Positions 11,331 through 22,083 of a DNA stretch of 64,000 nucleotides are shown in pieces. Under the pieces are notes generated by a model. That model worked only from the letters and a program-made list of their open reading frames with translations. It was not told where the DNA came from and did not search any database. Origin of the DNA: Gnetum montanum (lineage: Eukaryota > Streptophyta > Gnetopsida > Gnetales > Gnetaceae); assembly GCA_015680685.1 (NCBI GenBank), contig MNCI01005856.1, positions 405,868 to 469,867 of the forward strand, read 5' to 3'. Within the stretch, counting starts at the first letter, position 1; the number at the start of each line of letters is the position of its first letter. A program made the position numbers and the translations under genes.

Positions 11331-12202
11331 TGATGAGTCATGAATTTGCTAGTTGTGATATCGCAACCATGATATCAGAGCCGACGCGATATCGTGTAAG
11401 CGATATCATATATGTGATATCACAACCCATTCATGATATCGCATATGTGATATTGTGGCTTGTCTCCTCATCTATAAATAAGAGGTAGATAGATGAGTTT
11501 AGGCATCTAGTTTTTATTTCCTTACCCAAACTCTTGTAGTTTTTCCTTCTTAGAGTTAGAATTATTTCCTAGTGTATGCCCGCAGTGTGGTGATTGTAAT
11601 TGTATGACATCCTTTATTCGAGTGTGACATACTTGGACATGCACATGATCGGCAGTAAAGATCAAGATTACTTCATCATTGTAGCATTCACTTTGTTTAA
11701 TTATTTAATTAATTGTTATTTACTTCTTTCCCAGTTAATCTCTCTCACCCTTATCTCATGTTAAAATGTGGAATGAGTACGACTTGATTACGAGCATTTA
11801 AGTGTGACAACTTGGTAACCCAGTAGCGTACCTAGGATCTGCGCTTGGTAACCCCAGTGGTAGTCGTGCATGAAGTCCAAGATGTGTATGGATAATCAAG
11901 GAATAGATTCTCATCACACTTAGGCTAGTTTAGATTCTCTTACCCTCTCTCTCCTAGATTAGTTAATATTACTTTCCATTGCATTTAGGAGTAGCATTAG
12001 GATAGAAACCCATCATACACCTCAGTCTAGACTAAACTATACATGACAAAGCTAATACTAGTCTAGGTGGAAAGATAGTGAACTACGACCTAAGGCTAAC
12101 TATCTAGATGCCACAACTAGTCCTTCTGTGGAGTTTGACTAGATCACACGTGTAATGCTCGTATTCATATGGTTAAGTGTAGGGGTACCTCACCACTCAT
12201 CA
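11331..12202 (+). repeat. 3' LTR of element A
   Basis: 872 bp from TGATGAGTCATG to CACTCATCA. The U3 has about eight GATATC or GATATT cores between 11,345 and 11,460, more than the 5' LTR. TATAAATA is at 11,473-11,480. The difference in core number between the two LTRs of one element implies later gain or loss of units. Confidence 0.85.
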
Positions 12203-12720
12203 GTAGCCACATAGGTGAATAATCTATTGATATGTAACTTGAGAAATTTTTACCTCAACTTCTATGCAATAAAAGATATATGAATCCAAGATATCTACTA
12301 TTTGAATGGTTACTCTAATTTTTATATGGGGTTTGGAAGCAATTTCTAACAAATCATTATAAAATTAATCCATAAACCTTACTCTATTTTTTTCCACTTG
12401 AAAAATCTTTTTATTGGATTTTTTAGGAGTCAAACCTAGTTTTTTTCATATAGATAATGACATGATAGTAGATGTAGCTCTAGAATCAACTATAAAATTG
12501 TGAAGATATTTATCTTTTAACTTCATTGGTATAAGAAAATAAGGAGTTCCTTTATCAGGAGTAAAATCATAGCTATTTTTTGTTATCTTATCAATGTTAA
12601 ACACATAGCTTAACTCTAACTCTCTAAATCTTCTTTTACATTTAATAAGCTTCAAATATTTTCTTTTGTGATCTCCTATCTATAACAATTGATATATACT
12701 GATGGTGGCCTTGACATGTT
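12203..12720 (-). pseudogene. Ty3/gypsy aspartic protease fragment (Gyp-K)
   Basis: The minus strand reads GTPYFLIPMKLKDKYLHNFI followed by VDSRATSTIMSLSI, the aspartic-protease active-site region in which the usual DSGAT reads DSRAT. Downstream it continues with LGLTPKKSNKKIFQVEKN, then VTIQIVDILDSY, the family's conserved VVDIPxxYG-like segment. Retroviral-type proteases cut the gag-pol polyprotein. The Gly-to-Arg change next to the catalytic Asp and a stop would abolish activity. The frame breaks off near 12,203 where element A is inserted. Confidence 0.65.
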
Positions 12721-12879
12721 TAAGATCCTCAAATAGATTATATTCTCCATCTCCATAAAAGCCTAATTTCTTTATCCATTTATTAAAAGTCTAATTTTGA
12801 GTACTTTGCTCTACTTGATCTTCTTTACTTTTATTTTTCTATGTTCTACTTGGTTCAAAAACCTTCCTCTTAATATATG

Positions 12880-14170
12880 AATTAGAAATGATATTCAAAG
12901 GTTTGGAAGTGGTTAACTTTTCCTTTGATCACAAATTATATCTATTTTCTTCATTGTCATTACACTCTTCATTTGATGATATATCCTCTTCAAAACTTGA
13001 TAGGGAAGAGATCTCATTAGATCCATTTTCAAAATATTTACTTGCATATTGAACACTAGATAGCTCCTTATCATATTCACTATCAAGAAAGTTGAACATA
13101 CTAAGATTACTATCATCCACATCATATGGTAACTTAGTATCTCAATGCTTATGTTTCTTATTTTTCTTTTTTTCCTTGATTTTAACAATTCTAAAATATT
13201 TTTCTAGTTTCACTAATTTGTTGGAAAAGTCTCTCATTAACTATCCTTTTTTAGATTCTTTGTTTTCTAGCTCTTGCTCTATCTTAATATAAGATGGCTC
13301 TGGTAATGCTTTAAGTTAGGCAAAATCTTGCATAGGGATTGGAATTTTTTCTTCATCTTTTTGAGTTGTGATCATTTCTTCAAGTTTAGCTATTTTTCTA
13401 ACTATATAGATTCACTAAAGTAATCATTCAATTTTAGCAAGTTTGAAGTTCTTATTAATTAGATTGAAATATTGGGATTTACAACCTTAAGTTAAGTATC
13501 TCTAAGAATTTCATTTGATGGTCTATATTGTCTTTTAAAGAGCCCACAAATTTGTTGAAATTTATTGTTGAAATCTTTAATTAACTCTTTATGTCCTTTC
13601 TTAGCTTGTACTATCCCACTATATAATTTTTTCTGATCTAATTGATTACCAAACTAAGCTAAGAAAAGATTTTTCAGGTCATCCCAACTTGTAATACTAT
13701 TGTTTGTCAAGTTTGAATACCAAATTTGGGTCATATCCTTTAAATTTACTATAGAAAACCTATAAGCTTGGTCTTGGTGTTGAATATTTACATGGGCTAA
13801 AGCTAACTCAAATAAGTGAATGTATTCTTCAGCCAAGAAAGTTTTTACAAGAATAAAAGGATCAAGAAAATATTTGTAAATTAGCTTAAGAATATCATTG
13901 TAGTTTTGAAACCTTAATGGTGTGACTCATTGCCAAGGATTCATTGGTTGTGAATTTACCATCCTATTAGGATTATTTTTGATGGCTAAAATCTTATATT
14001 TCTTTGACCTTCTTCTATAGACTAATAAACCAAACAGAAGAGGTGAACTTCTTATCCTTCTAGTTTTTACTCCACTACTTGTCCCAAACTCAAAAACCTT
14101 TCTTTTGTTCTTCTTTAAATGAATAATCAATCTTATAATCAGAAAATTCTTTAGAACTTTCAAAATCTTC
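12880..14170 (-). pseudogene. gag: Ty3/gypsy gag remnant (Gyp-K)
   Basis: At 13,654-13,836 the minus strand reads AEEYIHLFELALAHVNIQ, then YRFSIVNLKDMTQIWYSNL and SITSWDDLKNLFLA. These are the W-rich motifs of the retrotransposon gag domain. Other parts (about 13,900-14,170 and 12,913-13,200) are an upstream basic region and a downstream acidic Ser/Glu/Asn-rich region. Several frames are needed. It precedes the protease in the correct gag-to-protease order on the minus strand, so both belong to Gyp-K. Confidence 0.6.
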
Positions 14171-14199
14171 TAACTACGAATTTGTTAAATCATTAACTG

Positions 14200-14419
14200 A
14201 AAAAAAAATAACAAATTTTCTTGCCCACCTTCTATCACCAAAAAGAACTATTGGCATGCTAAGACTATTAGTCTCTTTGAATGTAATAAGCTATTAAGTT
14301 ATGAACTTAGGTAACAAATGTTCTTGCCCTCCTTATAGCATGAAAAAGAGAACTATTGGTGACCATTTGAGACCATCAATGTTTCCCTTTGGCCTTGTGA
14401 TTGGGATCAGGAAAATAAA
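14200..14419. repeat. Short imperfect duplication upstream of repeat L
   Basis: Two about 65-base stretches (14,206-14,275 and 14,312-14,370) share CTTGCCC, a TATAG or TATCA block and AACTATTGG. No gene is evident. The location fits the leader of Gyp-K on the minus strand, but I find no clear primer site. Confidence 0.35.
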
Positions 14420-15700
14420 GTTGTTTCTTCAAACTTGAGTTTAGGTGCTTGCTAGTCTTTGGAAACACTAAGGCCCAGATACGTTCAAATAAACTCAATG
14501 GTAATAGACCAAACTAATTATAAATGTGTGTTTGCTTTTGTGAATGTTGAAATCATTGGGTTTGTGTATGAAATTGTAACTAGCTATTATAATAGAAATT
14601 CATCTAACCTTGTTGAATACTATGAATCATTAAAAATTCCTTTCTTTGTCAAGTTACTTAGTCTATATAGTCCCTATAGTACATTTCTTAAAACATATAA
14701 AATTTCACCAAAATTCTTAAGCACAATTTTGTAAAAATCTATTACTAATTTTCCTCACAGAGAAAGATCCACAAGAAAATTAGAAATAGAGCAGGATTCA
14801 ATGGATTTTAAAAGCAAATAAGAAAGAAAAGTAGTTTTGTGTGGAATATCAAACATTTAAGTGAGATAAATTGAACATGAGGAAACACTTCAAAATAAAG
14901 TTGTTCCAATTCAATCGAAAGTGTTACAAATTGGCCAAATCCTCTTAGTTTAATAAGCAATTTCATAAAAGATGCTAATATTAAACTACCAAAATGTTTT
15001 GTAAATGTCAAAATACAAAATATTATTTGGCTAGTTAAATAGTTGTCAAGAATTTCAAATAATAGAGCTATCAAAAAAGATTTAACAATTTTAAGATTGA
15101 AACATCTAGGAAAAGACTTTAAAAATTAAATGTATTTTAAGTAAGGTCAAAATATCAAAAATAATTTACTATTAAATTGCTCAATATGCTTTTCAAAAGA
15201 CAACATAAACTTTTATTTGGAAACCAAATAAAAGTAGAGAATTGTGCAAAAATAGAGCTATAAGAGCAATCTAAAAATCTCAAAATTAAATTCTGGGCAA
15301 AGTACCATCTAAACAATTAGCTAAGCAACTAAGACAAGATGAAAATAAAAGAACTCACAAGATTTAAAAAAAGTAATTAGCAATTAGCAAGCCATTCTTA
15401 CAAGTAATCTTCAATACATCTTCTTGATTTCATTCCCTTTGCATTCTACCCTTCAAGATGTTTTATAATGGCTTCTTGGTAGTTACAATCATCATGGGAG
15501 ATTAAGGTTAGTTATAACCATCATAGAGGTTAATTATAACAACCATAGAGATTAAAAAGGTATAGTTGCCAACTATCCTATTTGGTAGTTACAACATTAT
15601 GAGAAATTAAAATGTGTTATAACCACTATGGGAGTTAGTTATAACTACCATGATAGTTAATGAAAATTATTTATAACTACCATGGTCATTACTTATAACT
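14420..15700 (-). repeat. Repeat L copy 1 (LTR-like)
   Basis: Matches 15,735-17,190 in the same orientation and, inverted, about 23,900-24,815. Landmarks are TTTAGGTGCTTG (14,440), an AACAC then CCCAGATAC block, CTAGTCTATATAGTCC-like text and AGAAATAGAG. On the minus strand it has TATAAAA (complement near 15,462) preceded by several TTATAACCACCATAG-like boxes (15,505-15,700), the order expected of an LTR U3. It may be the 5' LTR of Gyp-K, whose gag lies just downstream on the minus strand. The exact ends are not resolved. Confidence 0.5.
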
Positions 15701-15734
15701 GTTGGCGACCGTTTGGGACGCGACTGCCAACGAG
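15701..15734. other. CpG-rich hairpin between repeat L copies
   Basis: GTTGGC (15,701-15,706) and GCCAAC (15,726-15,731) form an inverted repeat around a CpG-rich core that includes GGGACGCGACT. It stands out in an AT-rich neighbourhood and marks the junction of the two L copies. Confidence 0.4.
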
Positions 15735-17190
15735 TGTCCTCGAATAGGATTTAGGTGCTTGTTGGTCTCTGGCAACACCAAGCCCCAGATACCTCCGAAT
15801 AGACTCAGTAGTTAATGTGAGTATGTCTGTGTGCTATTGTGGTGTGTTTTTGTGAAAAATGGAATGATTGGGTTGTGTGTAAAACTATAAATGACTTATC
15901 TTAAAGAGATTCAACCAACTTTGCAAAGTACTATGAGTTGTTGAGAGTTCCTATTTTGTTCAATTTCCTAGTCTATGCGGTCCTTATAATATCTACTTGT
16001 AACAAATAAATTTTTGCAAAAAAATTTGAGCACAACTCTATGAATCTACTTCTATTTTTCCCTAGAGAAAGAGGTAGTTCCACANNNNNNNNNNNNNNNN
16101 NNNNNNNNNNNNNNNNNNNNNNNNNNNNNNNNNNNNNNNNNNNNNNNNNNNNNNNNNNNNNNNNNNNNNNNNNNNNNNNNNNNNNNNNNNNNNNNNNNNN
16201 NNNNNNNNNNNNNNNNNNNNNNNNNNNNNNNNNNNNNNNNNNNNNNNNNNNNNNNNNNNNNNNNNNNNNNNNNNNNNNNNNNNNNNNNNNNNNNNNNNNN
16301 NNNNNNNNNNNNNNNNNNNNNNNNNNNNNNNNNNNNNNNNNNNNNNNNNNNNNNNNNNNNNNNNNNNNNNNNNNNNNNNNNNNNNNNNNNNNNNNNNNNN
16401 NNNNNNNNNNNNNNNNNNNNNNNNNNNNNNNNNNNNNNNNNNNNNNNNNNNNNNNNNNNNNNNNNNNNNNTGCCAAGAATGATACTATCTAAACCACTAG
16501 CTAAAAAATTTAAACAAAATAAAAAATAATAAGCATAACTCATAGGACTATGACAAAGAGGCTGAAATGTTTTCTTTAACAAATCATCTTACAAGAAATC
16601 TTTCATGATGTCTTCTTTACAAATTCTCTTCCCCCCTTTCCTCCAGGACCCAGAGTGAGACCCCCTTGAAGCCCTTTTATAGTAACCTCAAGGTAGTTAC
16701 AATCATAATGAGAAGGTGAGGTAAGTTACAAACATTAGGAGTGGTTATAACCACCATAGAGATAAAAAAACTATGTTGACAAGTGTCCCATTTAGTTGCC
16801 AAGTGGCCCATTCAGTTGCCAAGTGGTCACCATGGAGATAAAAAATTTGTAGTTGAAAAGTGGCCTTTCTAGTGGTTATAACCACCATTTCAATTGAGAG
16901 GCTACAAGTGTCATGAAATTACAACATTTATAGGAAATTTAAAATGAAGCCAAGTATCTAGTGGCTATATTCACCATAGAGTTAAATATCTTGTATTTGC
17001 AACCATCATGAAGGACTCATGTTTGTATATGTCTCATTATGGTATGGCCATAAATATATTCATATTTCAATTTTATGGCCCCTTGCCGAGCAGGAGTGAT
17101 GTTGGCATCAACAATTTCAAATATGTTATTTTAGAAATTTTAGCTTGTGGAAAAACATTCATCATAAGGATAGGAGTAACAAGATTGAAT
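15735..17190 (-). repeat. Repeat L copy 2 (LTR-like, contains assembly gap)
   Basis: Colinear with copy 1. After the gap it resumes in the U3-like half. On the minus strand a TATAAAAGGG box (complement at about 16,674-16,683) follows upstream GTGGTTATAACCAC palindromes (16,741-16,754; 16,872-16,885). The GGTCTCACTCTGGG region just downstream would be the transcript start area. The right-hand end is approximate. Confidence 0.5.
16085..16470. other. Assembly gap (386 N)
   Basis: Run of undetermined bases inside repeat L copy 2. Open frames crossing it are artefacts. Single or double N also occur at 35,769, 42,103 and 60,183-60,184. Confidence 1.
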
Positions 17191-17198
17191 GAAACTTA

Positions 17199-18180
17199 AT
17201 GATCATTATGAAAAGGCAACATGGATCGATGGAAGGAATAGAAAATGACCCAATGCATGGATGATATGTAATTGTAATTGAAAGTTGGAAACTCTGTGTG
17301 GCTGCCATCGATGTCCTCTATTGAGGCCATTATTTTGGCTGAGGAAAACATGGCCCTCCTTGCTGTTGCTATCTGTCGCCAAGTTGCAGGGCCCAGGTGC
17401 TGAAATAGTTCTAGTAACCTAGAATTTGTGCTCATGCTAGCCCTCAGCTACAAGACTGAAATTTCCCTTTCTTTTTGTCACACCGATGTGTAGTATGTAT
17501 GCTTTCTATCTTTCTTGCACTCCAGTCCCCTTTGATGGGGTAACAAATTATGGCTTGGAACCTTGGCCATTATCGCCATATCTTCAAACGTCATTTCTTT
17601 AATTCTAGGGTATCAGAGAAATTTCATGTCTTGGAGAAAATGTTAGTTCTCCTCACTAAGCTCCAACTTATCATTAGCTAGGCCAAACGAGGCCATCTAC
17701 ATGACATGCAGAAGATACTGAGCATCATGAATGCGATTACTAACATCTTCCTTGATGGTGTCCATCTTACAAAGCCATTGTATCTCCTCCTTTTGAGTAA
17801 ATAGCTCCATCTTCTGCTAGATTTGACGTATGTTAGCTTCCATTTCTTCTAAAAGAAAACTATCTTTTTCATCTTGAATCTCCTCTTGTTCTACAATGCT
17901 ATTTTTTCCTTTGTTATTCCTATTTAGTTGGCCACACTGATTCTGCTGGTTTTTCCTGTTTCAGTGGTTTCTGTCGTCATCGTCATATATTTGGTTGATG
18001 ATCTCTACCTTATCCTTTGAAGACTATAATTGTTCGCCTGTTAGATTATTACAGGGCTGCTTCCAATAATGAGGTCCATCAAATATGAGCTAGAAACCCT
18101 ATTGCGTTTCTTCCCTTTTATGCAAAGACTCCACTCTTTGTATAATGTGGATTATTGAAGGAGATCTTATTTGTCTTTTG
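17199..18180 (-). pseudogene. Unidentified pseudogene, about 330 codons, coiled-coil middle
   Basis: One minus-strand frame runs from about 18,180 to 17,199 with roughly eight stops and no obvious frameshift over most of its length. Recognisable stretches are DGPHYWKQPCNNLTGEQL, KDKVEIINQIYDDDDRNH, NQCGQLNRNNKGKNSIVEQE, LLEEMEANIRQI, QKMELFTQKEEIQWLCKM, KEMTFEDMAIMAKVPSHN and RLLELFQHLGPATWRQIA. An acidic run and a Glu/Lys-rich segment likely to form a coiled coil are visible. I do not recognise the family. It differs from the retroelement proteins here in composition and has a fairly clean frame, so a host gene or processed copy is plausible. Confidence 0.4.
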
Positions 18181-18759
18181 CAGGTTCCAGGAGCAAATGA
18201 TAATTTTGGTTTAGGGTTCTAACCACTGGAAATATTTGCCCCAGATTTACCTAGGGCTTCCTAAGTTTTTCTTTCTAAATTCTTGTTGTGTTTCTTCTAA
18301 AATCATTGCTCATAACCTATTCTTGTTTTTCCAGTTTTCATTGTTGATTCAAATGCAGAGTATATACAAAGTGTTTGACAAATTACCTTTTTCTAGTGTC
18401 TCTACTTTTGCTATCATTAAACATTACTGTGACATCCAATTCTCAATTCTTATACTACAAAAACCTTTAATCAATTTTATCATGGCAACCTGTTCCATGA
18501 AATGGCCAAAATGTGTCAACAATAACTACCATAAATACTAAAAGTAATAAGTGTTATATTCATATAGGACACTAAACAGGTGTCCCATAAATTCCCCTTC
18601 TTCTTAAATAATAAGTGTTTTTTATTTTTTTTAACAAAGTCCTAGGAGAAATTTAAAAGTTAACATCACCACTTTCACAATAGTGGATGTTAACATATTA
18701 TACATCCTTGAGATATTAGAAAAATCATGTGTGAAGTGTAACCATATCAAAAAAAATCT
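18181..18759. other. Stretch without recognisable gene
   Basis: AT-rich sequence between two minus-strand pseudogenes. The longest open frame (plus strand, from 18,236) is Phe/Leu/Ser-rich and matches nothing I know. It could include decayed intron or spacer. Confidence 0.4.
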
Positions 18760-20260
18760 TGTATCACAGCATAACTTAATAAATTAATTTTGGCTTGTTG
18801 AGAGGACGACCAATGCATATTATTGTCATCCTATGAATCCACGTATAAATTGTCATCAAACATCGCATTCTGTCCACCGTGCACTCTAATATCTACTTGC
18901 TTCAATGGATTTATCTGTGAAACTCTCTACCATGTCCATTTCAATGGTTGGTTACCCTAATTTTCACTTGCTAGTTCTATGAAAATTCTTGTCAGTACTC
19001 TCATCTCCAGCATTCTTGTTCTCCTCATAATAGGATTCCATGTAACAAAATGAGGGGAGAGATTAGATAAATGCCTGAGGCTCTGTACCTCCCCCACCCA
19101 TGGTAGAACATCTTGTGTAACATTATTATAGAGATACTACAACTACTTGATATCACTTAGACTACTGGGCAATGTCATCAAATGGATGCATGATATGACA
19201 ACGAATTTCATGAGTTGAAACTTCTACAGGCATTTGGCAGTCTGGAAATATTATTGCATAAGCCCAAATCCAGAATCTGCAGTGAGGAGAAGGAAGCTAC
19301 ATTACTCAAACTATATTTCATAATTGCAAGGCCTACATTTGAGCAGTGACTAAATCATAGTAGCTGAATTGAAGATAGACATATGATGTGGTGGGAATCG
19401 TAGCCCCTATTTATCGATATTCTTCAAATTTTTCTTCCAATGATTCTTAATTCTTTCTAAAGTGCTTCATCATAGCATGAACATTGGCATGTTTTCCGAA
19501 TTTATTTGACAAGAGCCACCACTAAGCCATGGACCAAATCACGAATAGTGATGTTGTATAGTTTGCATTCCATGCCATCCTTTGAAGGATGAACTATGAA
19601 TTTTCCTAAGTCTTTCAGTTGGAGTAGGCATCTATTGTTTAGATGCTTTAACATAGAGATTCCCTCTTCCTCACATGCTACCAGGCCTTCAACTTCCCAC
19701 ATTCCTGTTAATTTCTCACTCTTGATTTCCTCATCCTCTGCAAATATTTTCAAGAATGCAAAGTAGGGATTCACGCTAAACTCAAGGACATCAAAGCTTA
19801 GTCTTAATGCTTTAATAACAACAGTTTGAGGCCAATTCATGCCAAAATCCATAATAGTAGGTAATGGTGAGGAAGAAGAAAAAATTGATGACATTTCAAT
19901 CTCTTTTAAGGTGGAATCCCATTCATCCAGATGCCGATGCTTCAGTATTCCTACTATGATAATAATGGCGAAAGGTATCCCACCACATTTCTTTAGTAGC
20001 TTCTTTCTTAGATAAAACTTCTCCTACATACTCTAATAGAAATTTTCCTCTTTGTATTCATTCAAGAGTCCTTACACCCCATCCCCATCATTGTGTGCTA
20101 CAAACCTCCAAAGGAATCTTTTGGCATTTTTGTAGTTCAGAGTTAATGTAGTTGTTTCCACATTTGCATCTTTTGTTACACTCCACAATGTCAATTGTTA
20201 GCTATCTAAGCTATAGAATTACATAACGATCCTATGGTAAACTGCCAAACATGGGTTCTC
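18760..20260 (-). pseudogene. NBS-LRR disease-resistance gene remnant
   Basis: The minus strand reads a nearly colinear set of NB-ARC motifs. First comes an RNBS-B/C-like stretch (TLWSVTKDANVE; AKRFLWRFVAHNDGDG), then LLKKCGGIPFAIIIIVGIL, the counterpart of the GLPL motif. An ARC/winged-helix part follows (ALRLSFDVLE; YFAFLKIFAEDEEIKSEKL; GMWEVEGLV; LLQLKDLGKFIV; ITIRDLVHGL), open from 19,894 to 19,502. LRR-like text follows (LPSSLSDIK; LPWVGEVQSLRHL). These proteins are cytosolic immune receptors. A possible P-loop relic, GNAKHGK, lies near 20,310 but is uncertain. Kinase-2 is not seen and stops are scattered, so this is a truncated pseudogene. Confidence 0.7.
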
Positions 20261-20539
20261 CTTATCAATCTATTCACCAATCAGTTTCTCATTTTCCATG
20301 TTTGGCATTTCCATGTATAGAGATGGGATCTTCAAGATCATGCATATCAATCTTATGATAGACATTGCAAGCCAATGCCCATTTATCATCATATTTTTCA
20401 TTTTAGTATTTGTTTTCTCTTATGTACACAAATGATGTATGTGGGGCATAATTAATATCATTCATATTTTTATCATATTCTCTATAATTGCTTTTCAGGA
20501 AAATAATCTAATTCCTTATTTGCTACTGTATTATCTTTT
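20261..20539. other. Junction between NBS-LRR remnant and Cop-D
   Basis: No clear coding match. On the minus strand the upstream side still reads like Cop-D gag tail and the downstream side like the start of the NB-ARC relic. The exact breakpoint is not visible. Confidence 0.35.
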
Positions 20540-22060
20540 AATCTCCAATAAGGAAATAGTTTGACAATTTAATTTTATACTCTAAAAAGGTTTGAACATC
20601 ATTTCCTAAGCATGCTTCATTAAATGGCCAAAATGTGCCAACATTTTTATCATGTGGATATCTTCCTTGTCCTAGAATTAAGCGATGGGATTCATTTCCT
20701 TTGACAAGTCTCTCATTCACAAGTTTTGTATCTAAAATTTCTTTTTCAATCTACTCATAATACAAAGTCTTTGATTCTCAACTCTTAGATCTTAGTTATC
20801 TTGTGAGAGATCTAAATATTTTATTTTGATTTGAGATAATTCTTGATCCTCATCTTGTAGAGCCTTCTTTAGCATGATACAAAGACCTTGAAAGGATAAA
20901 ATTTCATTATAAAATAAATCATATCTTTCTTCATCTATTTCTATTGTTTGATCATCATCTTCAGTTGTTCTATCATTATCATCCATAAGAGACATGCAAA
21001 TGATATGTGAATCTTGCATGGTATCTACTTCCTCTTCAATTTGTTCTTTATCCCAACTAGTGAATAAGTTGGTCTTTTTGAACTTAGCTTTGGATTGATC
21101 TTCTTTTTGGAACTTACTAGCACTAGGACATTCAGAGGTCACATGGACTCTTCCACCACATACCCAAAATTCTATAGAAAATGCATCAAAATTTGAATTT
21201 TTAAAATTCTTACCTTTTTCTCTACCTTTTGTGCTAGATTGATTGGGCCTTGGTTGATTTAAGTTTCTTCCTTTTCTAGAAAGAAGACCTAAACTCTCCT
21301 TAATAGAAGAGCTAGTTCATCTTCACTAATTCTTTCTTATTCAACCAACTCCTTATCCTTTGATGCATATTTGAGGATAATATGCTTTTCTTTTATTACT
21401 GATTCACTTATGGTATTCATCTCATAAGCAATAAGAGCACTTTGAAGCTCTTCAAATTTCACCACCAAGAAATCTCTAATTTCTTCCATGGCTATGATTT
21501 TCAGTTTGAACATAGACTATAAAGTTGCAATCATTTTTATGATCACATCACCTTTTGGCAAGTCCTTGTCCATCTAATTACTACAACAAATTCTTTTTTC
21601 CTAGAGAAGTAGTTATTAATCTTTTCTCCTTCTCTTATTTCTAGTTTATCATATTCACTTTGCAACATTAGAAGTTTTGATTATTTTATACTGATGTACC
21701 TTCTTCATAGGTTGCTTCTAATGTTTTCCAAATTACCTTAGTGGTTTTACATCTAGCTACTCTATTAAATTCAAATTTACTTAAAGTACAATATAGAAAA
21801 ATATTTTCTTTAGAATCAAACATGAATTTATCTTTTTCATCTTGCATCCATTTGCTTCTTGGCTTGGTAGCTTAAGTGATTTTGTCAATGGATGTTGCAT
21901 AACCTTCAAGGATAGACTCCAAAACTTCAAATTCCATGGATTTGAAGAATCCTTGCATTCTTGCTATCAAGTATGTAAATTCAATCCTATTAAACATCGA
22001 TGGCTTAGTGTAAGAAATCTTCTCCATTGTTCCATCTTGAAATACAAAGCATGAACTTGA
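20540..22060 (-). pseudogene. gag: Ty1/copia gag of element Cop-D
   Basis: On the minus strand the N-terminal part reads ARIQGFFKSMEFEVLESI, then DKFMFDSKENIFLYCTLS and FNRVARCKTTKVIWKTLE, the typical copia gag helical domain. A decayed zinc knuckle (CGGRVHVTSECPSAS) precedes an acidic, coiled-coil-rich tail (20,792-21,142), which contains ERYDLFYNEILSFQGLC, and a further piece (20,538-20,720) with GQGRYPHDKN. Cop-E has the same tail (45,146-45,376). Stops are few. The protease and the rest of pol are missing, since the sequence passes directly into the NBS-LRR remnant. Confidence 0.65.
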
Positions 22061-22069
22061 GAGTACTAG

Positions 22070-22081
22070 GCTATGATATCA
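22070..22081 (-). other. Primer binding site, initiator tRNA-Met type (Cop-D)
   Basis: On the minus strand the site reads TGATATCATAGC, two to three bases off the usual plant copia site TGGTATCAGAGC. It lies two bases from the LTR end. Confidence 0.65.
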
Positions 22082-22083
22082 CT

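Larger units (their letters stand above)
5505..12202 (+). mobile_element. Element A: non-autonomous Athila-like LTR retrotransposon with gag and ORF2
   Basis: A 6.7-kb element with 5' LTR 5,505-6,359, tRNA-Asp primer site, gag (6,501-8,476), a long non-pol region, ORF2 (10,381-11,148), polypurine tract and 3' LTR 11,331-12,202. It has no protease, reverse transcriptase, RNase H or integrase, so it could only have moved with enzymes supplied by a relative such as F or G. It sits inside the minus-strand element Gyp-K, between protease and RNase H remnants. I find no convincing 5-bp target duplication (TTGAT on the left, GTAGC on the right), so an end may be damaged. Element B has the same layout. 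Confidence 0.8.

Noticed and set aside
15973-16582. Open frames of 150-176 codons crossing this interval on both strands
   Set aside because: They are made almost entirely of the 386 undetermined bases.
20290-20340. P-loop of the NBS-LRR remnant (GNAKHGK)
   Set aside because: Only the glycines and GK fit, a stop follows at once, and the distance to the GLPL motif is too short without a deletion. Kept only as a remark.
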